Part shown: in pieces, positions 9,405 to 18,628 of the stretch
Numbering within the stretch: the first letter of the stretch is position 1
Layout: every line of letters starts with the position of its first letter
Assembly: GCF_016862395.1 (NCBI RefSeq)
Contig: NZ_BOMW01000023.1
Span: 89,227 to 153,226 of the forward strand
Direction: 5' to 3'
DNA: 64,000 nt
Source of the DNA: Actinoplanes siamensis
GTDB taxonomy: Bacteria > Actinomycetota > Actinomycetes > Mycobacteriales > Micromonosporaceae
The notes under the pieces: model-generated
What the model was told of the DNA's origin: nothing
What the model saw: the letters and a program-made list of their open reading frames with translations, nothing else
Databases searched by the model: none
Made by a program: the position numbers and the translations under genes

Positions 9405-11612
9405 ATGAGTCACGACATCGCCAGGACGACCGAGCGGTATGCCCGCGAGCGGGGGATCCGGATGCTCGTCATCACGCTGGGCCCCGCGGAGGTCATGCCG
9501 GTCGCCGCGCTGCCGGGACCCCCCGGTGCGGAGATCCTGGACGCGGGGTCTGAGGAGTTGCTGGCCGGCTTGACGCGCTGGGCGGCGGACCCGGCGATCG
9601 CGGAATGCCTGCGGGACGTGACCGGAACCGCTCTCGAACAGGGCCGCGACAAGCGTCGCCGCGGGGACCTGTCCGGCTCGTTCCGCGCCGGTCGGCTGGG
9701 CCTGTTCACCGCCGCGGTGCTGGCGGACGCGGGTGGCGTGGTGTCCGCGACCACGAACATCTGGACGCTCCGGGAGGTCGTCCGCGAGATCGTGGACCGG
9801 GTTCGGGAGGACACTCCGGTCGGAGACGTGGCCGACGGCATCCCGGCCGACGCGGCCGCGGTGTGCCCGCTCGTCGCGGCGATCGCCGGCCGGGTGCCGC
9901 CGCCGGAGTCGCCGCCGCTGCTGCATGCCTGGCAGCGACTGGCCCGGCTGAGTGGCGACCACCGGCAACGGCGCGCGGTGCAGGATCGGTTGCGGACCAC
10001 CTGCGCGGAGTACGGCGCGTGGGAAATCCTGATCCAGGCCGCGGCCGGCGAGGTCGGGCAGATGGATTTCGTCGACGTCCTGGTGTCCTCCGGCAGGATC
10101 GCCCGGTCCGCCGCGGGCGAGGGGAACGACGCGCACGATGCCATGACCGTCTACGCGGAAGCTCGCCGTCACCTGCCGGCGGTCGTCGCGGACCCCGCGG
10201 CGGCCGAACGGGTCTTCGCCGACCTGGCGCTGGCGACCAGCAACCTCGTCTTCAACCGGCAGCGGGCCACCACCGCTGCCGGTCCCCTCGCCCACCAGCT
10301 CAGCTACCTGGTGTCCGAGCACCTGCACCTGGTCGGCCGGGACCTCGTCCTGGTGCTCCGGAAGCTCGGCGCGGACGCGAGGGCCCTGGGCGCCTTCGAG
10401 TCGATCGTCGGCGGTTCCCTCTCCTCGTGGATGAGCCGTAACCACCCCATGACGCGGCTGGACATGACCACGGTCATGCGACTGGGCGGAGTGCTGCAGA
10501 GCACGCCCACCATCGACGCGTCCGGCATCGGCGACCTGGTGACGGCGTGTGGCCCGCTGCTCTATCTGATGCGCCAGCCGGACGGCGTGGCCGCGTGGCT
10601 CGTCCGCCCGGACGGCGAGATCCTGGCCGGGACCGCTGGTGGCCCGGACCCGGCGCTGGCCGCTCTCGGGACGGCCCTGCCCTATCTTTCCGGCGGTCCG
10701 GGTGAGCTGGCCCGGCAGATCTCCGGCTCGCCGCAGTCGCCAGAACCCGACGCGGACCTGGACGAAGCGCTGTCCGCCGGCTACGCGGCCCTGATCCCGC
10801 CGGAGATCGACGACGTCCTGGGCGGCCTGGACCGGCTGGTGGTGATCCCCGATCCCTGGCTGGAGCCGCTGCCGCTGGCCGCCCTGCGCACCCCGCGCGG
10901 CCGGTATCTCCTCGAGGAGCTGCAGGTGTCGGTCGCCCCGTCGGCGACCGCGCTGGAGCTGCTGGTCGGCTCCCTGAAGCGGCGGCCACCGGAGACCGGC
11001 AGCCTGGTCCTGGGCCGCTCCCGGTTCGACGAGACGGTCCAGTGGAACACCTGGGCCGGCCCGGTGCCGGTGCGTCCCGCCCCGCTGCCGGGGGCGGGCA
11101 CGGAGGCGCGCCAGGTCGCGGACCTGCTCGGCGTGGAACCGTTCCTGGACGAAGCGGCCACCCGGTCCGTACTCCGCGGAACTCCTCAGAAGCGGGACGT
11201 GGTGCACATCGCCACGCACGGTTACTACGATCAGGGCAGTCCGCTGAGCTCCTTCCTGGCGCTCGCCGACGGTCCGCTGTCGGCCGACGAGATCTATCGG
11301 TACGACGCCGGCACGCGCGCCCGTCTGGTCGTGCTCAGCGCCTGCCAGACCGCGCTGGGAGACGACCATCCGGACAGTACGATCGGGCTGGCCAACGCGT
11401 TCCTGGTGGCCGGCGCGAACACTGTCGTCTCCAGCCTGTGGCGGATCCCCGACGAGCTCACGGCGCCGTTGATGCGGCGCTTCCACGAGCTCGTCCAGGA
11501 CGGCCGGCCGCCGGGGGCGGCGCTGCGGACGGCGCAGCTGGAGATGCTGGACGACCCGGAGACCGCCGATCCGCGGGTGTGGGCGGCTTTCCGGGTGGCC
11601 GGCGTCGCCTAG
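9405..11612 (+). CDS. CHAT-domain (caspase-like) protein
   Basis: A 735-residue protein. The last 230 residues are a CHAT peptidase domain: His605 in VHIATHGYYD and Cys647 in VVLSACQT, followed by the STIGLANAFLVAGANTVVSS core and the LWRI turn. The first 480 residues are mostly helical and lack a recognised domain; clear TPR motifs are not visible, unlike many CHAT proteins. It starts 42 bp from the divergent caspase gene, so each promoter must reach into the other gene, and the two are probably co-controlled. Its stop overlaps the stop of the opposing TPR gene by 4 bp. Both dyad residues are present. Confidence 0.87.
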   Translation: MSHDIARTTERYARERGIRMLVITLGPAEVMPVAALPGPPGAEILDAGSEELLAGLTRWAADPAIAECLRDVTGTALEQGRDKRRRGDLSGSFRAGRLGLFTAAVLADAGGVVSATTNIWTLREVVREIVDRVREDTPVGDVADGIPADAAAVCPLVAAIAGRVPPPESPPLLHAWQRLARLSGDHRQRRAVQDRLRTTCAEYGAWEILIQAAAGEVGQMDFVDVLVSSGRIARSAAGEGNDAHDAMTVYAEARRHLPAVVADPAAAERVFADLALATSNLVFNRQRATTAAGPLAHQLSYLVSEHLHLVGRDLVLVLRKLGADARALGAFESIVGGSLSSWMSRNHPMTRLDMTTVMRLGGVLQSTPTIDASGIGDLVTACGPLLYLMRQPDGVAAWLVRPDGEILAGTAGGPDPALAALGTALPYLSGGPGELARQISGSPQSPEPDADLDEALSAGYAALIPPEIDDVLGGLDRLVVIPDPWLEPLPLAALRTPRGRYLLEELQVSVAPSATALELLVGSLKRRPPETGSLVLGRSRFDETVQWNTWAGPVPVRPAPLPGAGTEARQVADLLGVEPFLDEAATRSVLRGTPQKRDVVHIATHGYYDQGSPLSSFLALADGPLSADEIYRYDAGTRARLVVLSACQTALGDDHPDSTIGLANAFLVAGANTVVSSLWRIPDELTAPLMRRFHELVQDGRPPGAALRTAQLEMLDDPETADPRVWAAFRVAGVA

Positions 11613-12064
11613 CCTTCCAGGAGCCTCTCCAGCCGTACCAGACCGTCTCTGATCAGGCGGCCGTAGTGGTCGTCGCCGAGCGCGCCGAGGCCGGCCCGCG
11701 CCTGTTCGAGGTGCTCGCGGGCGCTGCGGGGATCACCCAGCTTGCGGTGACAGTCGGCCAGGTTCAGGTGCAGCGACGGATACAGCCCGGCCACCGACAG
11801 CGGCACCCCGGCCCGCGCCACCCGCTCGTCGGTGATCCGGCCGGCCGCTGCCAGGGCCCGCTGATCCCAGAGCAGCTCCTGCTCCACGTCGTCCTGGACG
11901 TCGGCCATCGAGTGCGCCAGCACGCAGACGTGCAGCGGGTCCGCCTGTTCTCCGCCGATCTCCGCCCAGATCCGGGCGAACAGGTCACGGGCGGCGGCCG
12001 GCTCGCCGCGACCGTGGTGCAGTTCCACCGCTTGGCCGATGCGGGCGAGGATCGGGTCGTCCAT
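11609..12064 (-). CDS. Small TPR-like helical protein
   Basis: A 151-residue all-helical protein. At least two TPR-like helix pairs can be read: GEPAAARDLFARIWAEIG near 20-37, and YPSLHLNLADCHRKLGDPRSAREHLEQARAGL near 95-125, which carries the canonical LADCHRKLGDPRSA spacing. It starts three bases after the methyltransferase stop, so it is the second gene of that operon, yet its end overlaps the end of the CHAT gene. CHAT proteins often carry or recruit TPR partners, so a link with the neighbour is plausible but unproven. Confidence 0.75.
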   Translation of the reverse strand: MDDPILARIGQAVELHHGRGEPAAARDLFARIWAEIGGEQADPLHVCVLAHSMADVQDDVEQELLWDQRALAAAGRITDERVARAGVPLSVAGLYPSLHLNLADCHRKLGDPRSAREHLEQARAGLGALGDDHYGRLIRDGLVRLERLLEG

Positions 12065-12067
12065 CGG

Positions 12068-12862
12068 TCAGGGCTTGCGCCCGACGGCGGTCCACACGTT
12101 GATGTCCGAGCGCTCCGGGATCTCCGTCCCCGGGTCGGGCCGCCACTCGCTGGCCGGCGTCACACCGGGCTCGACCAGCTCCAGCCCTTCGAACAGCTCG
12201 GTGAACTCGGCCTTGCCCCGGGTCCACACGTCCGACTTCCCCGACTCCACCAGCTGCTGGTAGAGCGCCTGCTGCTCGGGCGTCCCGAAGTCGGAGGTGG
12301 CGTGCGTGGCGACCAGGTAGCTGCCCGGGGGGAGCGCGTCGAGCAGGGTGCGGACGATCGGCCTGGCCGCGCCGTGGCCGTGCACGAAGTGCAGCACGGC
12401 GATCAGCATCAGGGCGACCGGCTGCTTCAGGTCCAGCGTCTCGTGCAGCGTCGGATGGCCGAGGATCCGCTCCGGGTGGTTGAGGTCGGCCTCGATGTAC
12501 GCCGTGCGCCCCTGCGGACTGCTGTTCAGCAGCGCCCGGGCGTGCACCATCACGAGCGGGTCGTTGTCCACGTAGACGATCCGGCTCTCCGGGGCGTGCC
12601 GCTGCGCCACCTCGTGGGTGTTGTCCGCGGTCGGCAGCCCGGTGCCGATGTCCAGGAACTGCCGGATCCCGGCCTCCGCGGCCAGGAAGCGGGTGGCCCG
12701 CTGCAGCAGCGCCCGGTTGGCCAGCGCGCCGAGTCGCACCTTCGGGAACAGGCGCTCCAGCTCGTCCCCGGACGCCCGGTCGGCGGCGAAGTGGTCCTTG
12801 CCGCCCAGCCAGTAGTTGTACCGCCGGGCCGGGTGCGGTTGCGTCGGGTCGATCTGGTCCAC
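12068..12862 (-). CDS. SAM-dependent methyltransferase, DUF574 type
   Basis: A 264-residue Rossmann-fold protein of the large actinobacterial DUF574/Methyltransf_19 family. Hallmarks are PHPARRYNYWLGGKDHFAAD at the N-terminus, motif I FLDIGTGLPT (about 68-77), VYVDNDPLV (about 95-103) and the closing INVWTAVGRKP. Substrates of this family are unknown. It is the first gene of a two-gene operon with the TPR protein. No coding anomaly was seen. Confidence 0.9.
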   Translation of the reverse strand: MDQIDPTQPHPARRYNYWLGGKDHFAADRASGDELERLFPKVRLGALANRALLQRATRFLAAEAGIRQFLDIGTGLPTADNTHEVAQRHAPESRIVYVDNDPLVMVHARALLNSSPQGRTAYIEADLNHPERILGHPTLHETLDLKQPVALMLIAVLHFVHGHGAARPIVRTLLDALPPGSYLVATHATSDFGTPEQQALYQQLVESGKSDVWTRGKAEFTELFEGLELVEPGVTPASEWRPDPGTEIPERSDINVWTAVGRKP

Positions 12863-12940
12863 GGGGGCACCTTAGCGCGCCGATGTCCACACCGGACCGG
12901 CTGGGCGTCGCAACGTCCGGCGACCACCTAGAATCGGCGT

Positions 12941-13198
12941 GTGCCGATCATCGATCTCGACTCGCCGGCGCCGGTGGCCGCCCGGCAGGCCTCCCGGTGG
13001 CGTCCCCGCCACCTGGTGTTGGTGGTCGCCGGCGTGGCGTTGCTCGGGGTCACCGACGAGGGCGCCGAGCCGCCGCGGCCCAGCATCGAGAACCCGTGCG
13101 GCACGGCGCGGGTGCTCGGTGCGGATGCCGTCCAGCAGGTGACCGTCGTGATGTCGGAGACCGGAGAGGTGCTGCGGACCATCCGGTGCCCACCCTGA
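12941..13198 (+). CDS. Small membrane-anchored hypothetical protein
   Basis: An 85-residue protein starting at GTG. A basic segment (RQASRWRPRH) precedes one hydrophobic helix (LVLVVAGVALLGV, about 25-38), then a short exported tail with two Cys (NPCGTARVL and IRCPP) that could pair. The pattern fits a signal anchor with a small extracytoplasmic domain. There is no operon partner. The function is unknown; it could also be the surviving start of a longer secreted protein. Confidence 0.55.
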   Translation: MPIIDLDSPAPVAARQASRWRPRHLVLVVAGVALLGVTDEGAEPPRPSIENPCGTARVLGADAVQQVTVVMSETGEVLRTIRCPP

Positions 13199-13325
13199 GC
13201 ACGTCGGCGGGCAGCCGGCGACTCCCCGACGACCACCGCCCGACCTGAGGGATCGACCCTCTGGAATGTCTCGGTTGCGCTCGTTACCGTCCGGTAACCC
13301 GCAGCCGAGCCACCGGAGGCTGTCC

Positions 13326-14621
13326 ATGTCCCGCATCCTCACCGTCCTGCTCACCGCCTCTGTCCTGGGCGTTCTCGCCGCGGCTCCGGCCCCGGCCGGG
13401 GCCGCCGGCGCCGTCCCCGACTTCTACGACCCGCCGGCGACGCTGCCGGCGGCCGACGGCGCGCTGGTCCGCAGCGAGCCGCTGCGACTGGCGCTGTCGC
13501 TGCCGGGCATCACCGGCACGCTGCCCGGCACCGCCACCCGGATCATGTACAAGTCCACCGACTCCAACGGCGAAGCGGTCGCCGTGACCGGCGCCTACGT
13601 GGAGCCGGCCCTGCCCTGGCTGGGGCTCGGCCCGCGGCCGCTGGTCGTGCTGGCGCCCGGCACGATGGGCCAGGGCGATCAGTGCTCCACCTCGCTGGCC
13701 CTGCAGCGCGGCCTGGTCCTCGGCACCGAGAACGACCAGCTCACGGTCTCGATCGGGTACGAGATACTGACGATGTACCGGCTGCTGCTCAAGGGTGTCG
13801 CCGTGGTGCAGACCGACTACGTGGGGCTGGGAACCACCGACCGGCTGCACACCTACGTCAACCGCGTCGACGGGGCGCACGCCGTGCTCGACGCGGCCCG
13901 GGCCGCCCGGGCGCTGCCGCGGACCTCGATCACCGCCCGGTCGGTGGTCGGGCTCTACGGCTACAGCCAGGGTGGCGGCGCGGTCGCGGCGGCGGCCGAG
14001 CTGCAGTCGTCGTACGCGCCGGACGTGAAGGTGACAGCCACCTACGCCGGAGCGCCGCCGGCCGACCTGACCGAGGTGACCTCGGCGATCGACGGGTCGG
14101 AGCTGGTCGGCGCGCTCGGCTGGTCGGTGAACGGGTTCGCGCAGTCGCAACCAGCGCTGCGGTCGCTGCTCGATCGGTATCTCAGTGACGGTGGCCGCGC
14201 CGTACTGCAGAAATTGTCGACGATGTGCGTCGGGGACGCCATCCTCAGGTACGCGGGCCGGCGCAGTTCGTCGTGGACCACGTCCGGCCAGACGGTCGCC
14301 GAGATCGTCGCGGCCGAGCCGGCGCTGCGGGGGTACCTCGACGAGCAGCGCATCGGCGCCCGCAAGCCGGCCGGGGTGGTCCGGGTGGCCATCGGGGTGA
14401 GCGACAACCTCGTGCCGTTCGCGCAGGCCCGGACGATGGCCGCGGACTGGTGCCGGCTCGGCGGGAAGGTGGTCTACGCCCCGGTCGTGCTGCCGGCGAC
14501 CGGGAGCGCGTTGCTGAACCACTTCGGCCCGCTGCTGGCCGACCAGGGGCCGGCGACCGACTGGCTGGCCCTGCGCCTGGCCGGGCTTCCGGCGATCACC
14601 AACTGCTCGCTGCTGAACTGA
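13326..14621 (+). CDS. Secreted lipase (LIP/secretory lipase family)
   Basis: A 431-residue alpha/beta hydrolase with a signal peptide (1-26, ending GAAG/A). The nucleophile elbow is GYSQGG with Ser214. The oxyanion region is LVVLAPGTMGQGDQ, and the acid region lies within AIGVSDNLVPFAQA (Asp in SDN). The closing DWLALRLAG segment follows the family pattern. Cys120 and other Cys residues suit an exported enzyme. The ATG at 13326 was chosen over 13266 because it has a GGAGG site and begins the signal peptide. It should hydrolyse extracellular acylglycerols or esters. Confidence 0.88.
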   Translation: MSRILTVLLTASVLGVLAAAPAPAGAAGAVPDFYDPPATLPAADGALVRSEPLRLALSLPGITGTLPGTATRIMYKSTDSNGEAVAVTGAYVEPALPWLGLGPRPLVVLAPGTMGQGDQCSTSLALQRGLVLGTENDQLTVSIGYEILTMYRLLLKGVAVVQTDYVGLGTTDRLHTYVNRVDGAHAVLDAARAARALPRTSITARSVVGLYGYSQGGGAVAAAAELQSSYAPDVKVTATYAGAPPADLTEVTSAIDGSELVGALGWSVNGFAQSQPALRSLLDRYLSDGGRAVLQKLSTMCVGDAILRYAGRRSSSWTTSGQTVAEIVAAEPALRGYLDEQRIGARKPAGVVRVAIGVSDNLVPFAQARTMAADWCRLGGKVVYAPVVLPATGSALLNHFGPLLADQGPATDWLALRLAGLPAITNCSLLN

Positions 14622-14627
14622 GGCGGA

Positions 14628-14655
14628 GCGGGGCCGCTGGCGCCGGCGGCCCCGC
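14628..14655. terminator. Hairpin terminator between convergent lipase and MFS genes
   Basis: A perfect 10-bp stem (GCGGGGCCGC with GCGGCCCCGC) and an 8-base loop, starting seven bases after the lipase stop. There is no T-run, as is usual in GC-rich actinobacteria. It could serve both convergent genes. Confidence 0.65.
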
Positions 14656-14715
14656 GCGGATCGGCGACCCGCACGACGAACGGCTGTTGCAGGACCCGGG
14701 CGCGGTGCACCGCAC

Positions 14716-16299
14716 TCACTCCCGCGACAGCAGGTGGCTCACCTCCGGCGGGCCGTCCGCCAGCGCCTTGGCCCGCTCCTCGATCGCCTGATCGGTCCCG
14801 GTCAGCCGGCCGGTGTGCTGCCGCAGATGCTCGTCCCAGCTCGGCACCAGGTACGCCTCCACGTACCGCCCGGCCCGCTCACCGTCCTGGAACAGCCCCC
14901 AGCGCACCGCCCCGGTCCGCAGCCGGCTACGCCGCACGTCCCGCATCGCGTCCACGAACGCCTCCTCCCGCTCCGCGCTGACCGGGTACGACGTGAGCAC
15001 CAGCACCGGCCCGTCGTGCTCCTCCGGGTCCAGTTCCAGATGGGGCACCGGCCAGTAGTTCGCCGGGTCCCGGTTCAGCCCGCTGGTGTCGCGCATCGGC
15101 CACCAGCGCAGCGTCACCGCACCAGCCAGCATCAGCCCGGCCGCCGCGACCAACGCCGGCATCAGGCCCACCGCGTCCGACAGCGCACCCCAGGCCAGCG
15201 CACCGACGGCCTGCGCCCCGGCGAAGACCATCTGGTAGACGGCGAGACCCCGGGCCCGCACCCAGTTCGGCAGGAACAGCTGCATCGCGGCGTTCACGCT
15301 GGACAACACCATCACCCAGGCCACACCGGCCGGAATCAGCGCGACCACCACCGCGGCCTCCGACCGGACCAGCCCCAGCACGGCCAGCACCACCGCGAAC
15401 CCGACACTCGCGGTCAGCAGCAGCCGGTTCATCGACCAGCGCGCCCGCATCCGGGGCAGCAGCAGCGCGCCGCCCACCGCGCCCAGACCGACCGCGGCGA
15501 GCAGGATGCCGTACCCGCCGGAGCCCAGGCCGAGCCGGCGGCTGGCCACCAGCGGCAGCAGCGCCCAGAGCGCGCTGCCGGACACCAGGAAAAGCGCGGC
15601 GCGCAGCAGGATCCGTCGCACCACCGGCGAGTGCCGCACGTACCGGCTGCCGGAGCGGACCGCCGCGACGAACGGCTCCGGCATGCCACCGGAATCCGCG
15701 GCCGCCGGCTTCCACAGCCACAGGACCAGCGCGAACACCGCGAACGACAGCGTGTTGAGCCCGAACACCACTGCCGTTCCGGCCTGCGCGATCAGCACCC
15801 CGGCCACCGCCGGGCCGACCGCCCGCGCCAGATTCATGCTGATCGCGCCGAGCGCGGACGCGGACGCCAGCTGCGCGCGCGGCACCAGTTCCGGGATCAA
15901 CGCCTGCCACGCCGGGGCGGTCAGCGCCTGCCCGGCGCCCAGCACGAAGGTGAGCGTCAGCAGCAGCGACGGCGGCATGTGCCCGCCCAGCGTCAGCACG
16001 GTCAGCAGCACGCCGACAGCGGTCAGGAACAACTGCACGGCGATCAGCAGCCGCCGCCTGTCGAAGGTGTCCGCGAGCGCCCCGGACGGCAGCGCCAGCA
16101 GCACGATCGGCAGCGTGCTGGCCGTCTGCACGACCGCCACCAGGGTGTCGATGCCGGACTGCTCGACCAGCAGCCACTGCGCGCCGACGGTCTGCATCCA
16201 GGTGCCGATGTTGCTGGCCAGCAGCGCCAGCCACAGGCTGCGGAAGGCCGCGATCCGCAGCGGCGCCCAGGCCGAGGCGGGAGGTGCTTGGGTGCTCAT
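14716..16299 (-). CDS. MFS exporter with C-terminal ABM-like domain
   Basis: A 527-residue transporter. About twelve membrane spans fill residues 15-400; this is the MFS_3/EntS-like class, with GALADTFDRRRLL as the loop 2-3 signature. The last 110 residues (about 415-527) are soluble and look like a dimeric alpha/beta-barrel monooxygenase-like domain (VLVLTSYPV, FVDAMRDVRRSRLRTGAVRWGLFQD). This fused layout recurs in actinobacteria and proteobacteria; the role of the extra domain is unknown. The substrate is not evident. It converges with the lipase gene. Confidence 0.88.
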   Translation of the reverse strand: MSTQAPPASAWAPLRIAAFRSLWLALLASNIGTWMQTVGAQWLLVEQSGIDTLVAVVQTASTLPIVLLALPSGALADTFDRRRLLIAVQLFLTAVGVLLTVLTLGGHMPPSLLLTLTFVLGAGQALTAPAWQALIPELVPRAQLASASALGAISMNLARAVGPAVAGVLIAQAGTAVVFGLNTLSFAVFALVLWLWKPAAADSGGMPEPFVAAVRSGSRYVRHSPVVRRILLRAALFLVSGSALWALLPLVASRRLGLGSGGYGILLAAVGLGAVGGALLLPRMRARWSMNRLLLTASVGFAVVLAVLGLVRSEAAVVVALIPAGVAWVMVLSSVNAAMQLFLPNWVRARGLAVYQMVFAGAQAVGALAWGALSDAVGLMPALVAAAGLMLAGAVTLRWWPMRDTSGLNRDPANYWPVPHLELDPEEHDGPVLVLTSYPVSAEREEAFVDAMRDVRRSRLRTGAVRWGLFQDGERAGRYVEAYLVPSWDEHLRQHTGRLTGTDQAIEERAKALADGPPEVSHLLSRE

Positions 16300-16731
16300 G
16301 TTTGAGGTCTACCCGCCGCCCGCGCGGGTATGTGACGCCGGACGCGCCCGGAGGTGCGGCGGCACCTGGTCCGGCGGTGTTCCGGTCAGCCCGGCCGACC
16401 CCACACCGCCGGGCTTTCCCCTCGCACAGCACGCGCCGCGCTCGGGCGTACCCGGAAATCACCCGGCGAATTTGACGGCTCAACGACGAGATCCGATCAC
16501 CCGGTCGGTACCGGAATCGCCGGGCGAGATGCTGCCGGCGGAGTGACGGCGTACAGGGCACAGCACACCACCAGGTGCAGATCCACGACGGCGGGGGCGG
16601 GATCGGCACGCCGTGGGGCCCGTGGCGGTGCCGGGAACGGGCGCCAGCAATCAAGATCGTCGAGTCTCCAACGGGGGAACCGCGCACAGAATCCGGGGCG
16701 GACGGCACGATCGGTGTGATGTCCTCCGGCG
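16300..16731. other. Gene-free stretch
   Basis: About 430 bp upstream of both the MFS gene (minus) and the Trypco1 gene (plus), so it should hold both promoters. No recognisable coding region or strong repeat was seen. Confidence 0.5.
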
Positions 16732-17067
16732 GTGACAGGTCTTGTTCATGTCCCCCTCGATGGCGGCGGCTACCTGCTGTTGGAGTCCGCCGACGCCGGC
16801 GTGTCCGGTCGGATCAAAGCCGGCCGCGCCGCCGATGCCGTGGTGGAGATGCGCGACAGCCTGCGCAGCCAGCTTCGTCCGGTGGTGCAGGCCTCCCGGG
16901 AGATGTTGCAGGAGCTGCGTGGTGCGGGGCCGGATGAAGTAACTGTCGAGTTCGGTGTGGTGATGACCGCGGCGGCGGGTGCGCTGATCGCCAAGGCGGA
17001 GACGGGATTCCATTTCAAGGTCACGGTGCGCTGGGCCGGCGGCCCCGTACCTGAGAACTCGCCGTGA
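16732..17067 (+). CDS. Trypco1-domain (CU044_2847-type) protein
   Basis: A 111-residue protein matching the Trypsin-co-occurring domain 1 pattern. It has an N-terminal beta segment (VHVPLDGGGYLLLES), a helix with LRSQLRPVVQASREMLQEL, then DEVTVEFGVVMTAAAGALIAKAETGFHFKVTVRW. The E-x-GV-x-MTAAAGA-x-IAK core is characteristic. In published comparative genomics the family sits beside trypsin-like proteases and NTPases in predicted conflict loci and is thought to be an adaptor. Here it is an orphan about 4 kb from the methyltransferase-TPR operon and 13 kb from the trypsin gene. It starts at GTG with a weak ribosome site. Confidence 0.8.
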   Translation: MTGLVHVPLDGGGYLLLESADAGVSGRIKAGRAADAVVEMRDSLRSQLRPVVQASREMLQELRGAGPDEVTVEFGVVMTAAAGALIAKAETGFHFKVTVRWAGGPVPENSP

Positions 17068-17126
17068 CGCTCGCACCGGCCGACAGGCGGAGGGCGCGGC
17101 CACGTCGCGTCGGCTAGCCTGCCGTC

Positions 17127-17732
17127 ATGGCGAGCGCCGAGCTGGAGGAGTTGATCGTCGCGGACGCCGAGGTGCTGCGCGCGTGGTTGTCGGCGAACCA
17201 CGCCACGTCGCCCGGCGTCTGGCTGGCCCTGACCAGAAAGGGCGGCACAGTCACCACGCTGACCTGGCAGCACGCGGTCGACGAGGCCCTGTGCTTCGGC
17301 TGGATCGACGGGCAGGCCCGGCGACGGGATCAGGAGACCTCCTGGATCCGGCTCACCCCGCGCCGGCCCCGCAGCTCCTGGTCGCAACGCAACATCGCGC
17401 ACGTGGCCCGGCTGGAGGCACAGGGTCGGATGCTGCCCCCGGGCCGCGCCGCGGTGGACGCCGCGAAAGCGGACGGCCGGTGGGCGGCCGCCTACGCCCC
17501 GCAGTCGGAAGCCGAGGTGCCGGCCGACCTGCTCGCCGCCATCGCCGCCGTCCCGGCCGCCCAGGCCATGTTGGACGTGCTCACCAAGGGGAACCGGTTC
17601 GCTCTCATCCATCGGCTCAACGCCGTCAAACGGGCACAGACCCGGGAGCGGAAGATCGGCGAGTTCGTCGCCATGCTGGCCCGCCACGAGACGATCTACC
17701 CGCAGAAGGCCAAGCCTCCGCACCCCCCGTGA
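17127..17732 (+). CDS. YdeI/OmpD-associated family protein
   Basis: A 201-residue protein. It opens with a WL-x-x-NHATSPGVWLAL segment and continues with EALCFGWIDGQARRRD and TPRRPRSSWSQRN, the hallmark strings of the YdeI/OmpD-associated family. The C-terminal helical part (about 120-195) carries the RAQTRERKIGEFVAMLARHE tail. The biochemical role is not established; some members are annotated as bacteriocin-protection proteins. It lies alone, 59 bp after the Trypco1 gene on the same strand. Confidence 0.85.
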   Translation: MASAELEELIVADAEVLRAWLSANHATSPGVWLALTRKGGTVTTLTWQHAVDEALCFGWIDGQARRRDQETSWIRLTPRRPRSSWSQRNIAHVARLEAQGRMLPPGRAAVDAAKADGRWAAAYAPQSEAEVPADLLAAIAAVPAAQAMLDVLTKGNRFALIHRLNAVKRAQTRERKIGEFVAMLARHETIYPQKAKPPHPP

Positions 17733-17876
17733 TCGGGGCCGGCGGGACGATGCCGGCGCAGCCGGCCGTCGCCGGTGACCGTGCGCCCCGCGTCCCGGTC
17801 AGAAGGTTGCACTGCGACGCCGCGCTGTGGTCCTGGATTCCTTGACAGTCGCTCCCTGCTGGCACAGCGTTCGGTC

Positions 17877-18628
17877 ATGGACCCGACGACCCAGGCGAAC
17901 AGACGTGCGTGGGAGACCGCATCCCGGAAGTACGTCCTCGAGCACGAAGCTCTGCTGGCGGAGGTCGCCGCCGGTTCATCGCTTCTCGGCCTCGAGCACG
18001 ACCTGTTGCGTGAGGTGTTGCGCGGATCGCCGGACGTCGTGCACTGGCAGAGCGGAAACGGCACCGATGACATCGGTCTCGTCCAGATGGGCGCGAAGTT
18101 CGTCGTGGGAGTCGACTACAGCGAGGTTGCGGTCGGCTCGGCCCAACGACGTGCGATCGAGCTGGGTGTCCCATGCCGGTACGTCGTCGCGGAACTTCCT
18201 GGCGCCCCTCTGGCAGAGGCCTGCGCCGACCTGGTCTACACCGGCAAGGGCGCGTTGATCTGGAGCCCGACCTCGGCCGATGGGCGCGAGACATCGCTCG
18301 CCTCCTGCGGCCGTCCGGACATCTGTTCGTCTACGAAGAGCATCCCGCGGCGCCGTTGTGGTCGTGGGACGAGGATGAGCCTCGCATCCGAGCGGACCGG
18401 AACTACTTCTCCGGAAGTCACGTCAACGACACCTTCCCTGCCGGCGGAGCGGTCCAATGGCAGCACACTCTCGGCGAGATCGTGACGACGCTGGCAGCGG
18501 CGGGCTTGCACATTCTTCATCTGGAGGAGGTCCCCGAGCCGTTCTGGCGTATGGGCGGCGTTGATGCCGCGGCCTGGGCTGGTCGTCTGCCGAATTCCTT
18601 CGCACTGCTTGCCCGCCGAGAACCGTGA
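17877..18628 (+). pseudogene. Class I SAM methyltransferase, frameshifted
   Basis: A type-11 methyltransferase gene split over two frames. The first frame (17877 to about 18262) encodes the start MDPTTQANRRAWETASRKYV, a SAM motif-like region and DLVYTGKGALIW. The matching continuation EPDLGRWARDIARLLRPSG up to LLARREP lies in the next frame. Restoring one G in the TGG at 18261-18263 would give a continuous protein of about 250 residues. Both halves look otherwise well conserved, so either a recent mutation or a sequencing error is possible. Confidence 0.75.

Noticed and set aside
9363..11486. Long open frame antisense to the CHAT gene, continuous with the caspase gene
   Set aside because: Its residues are low-complexity Arg/Gln/Gly-rich, typical of GC-rich antisense frames, while the plus strand carries a clear CHAT domain. 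The caspase starts at GTG 9362 with its own ribosome site.
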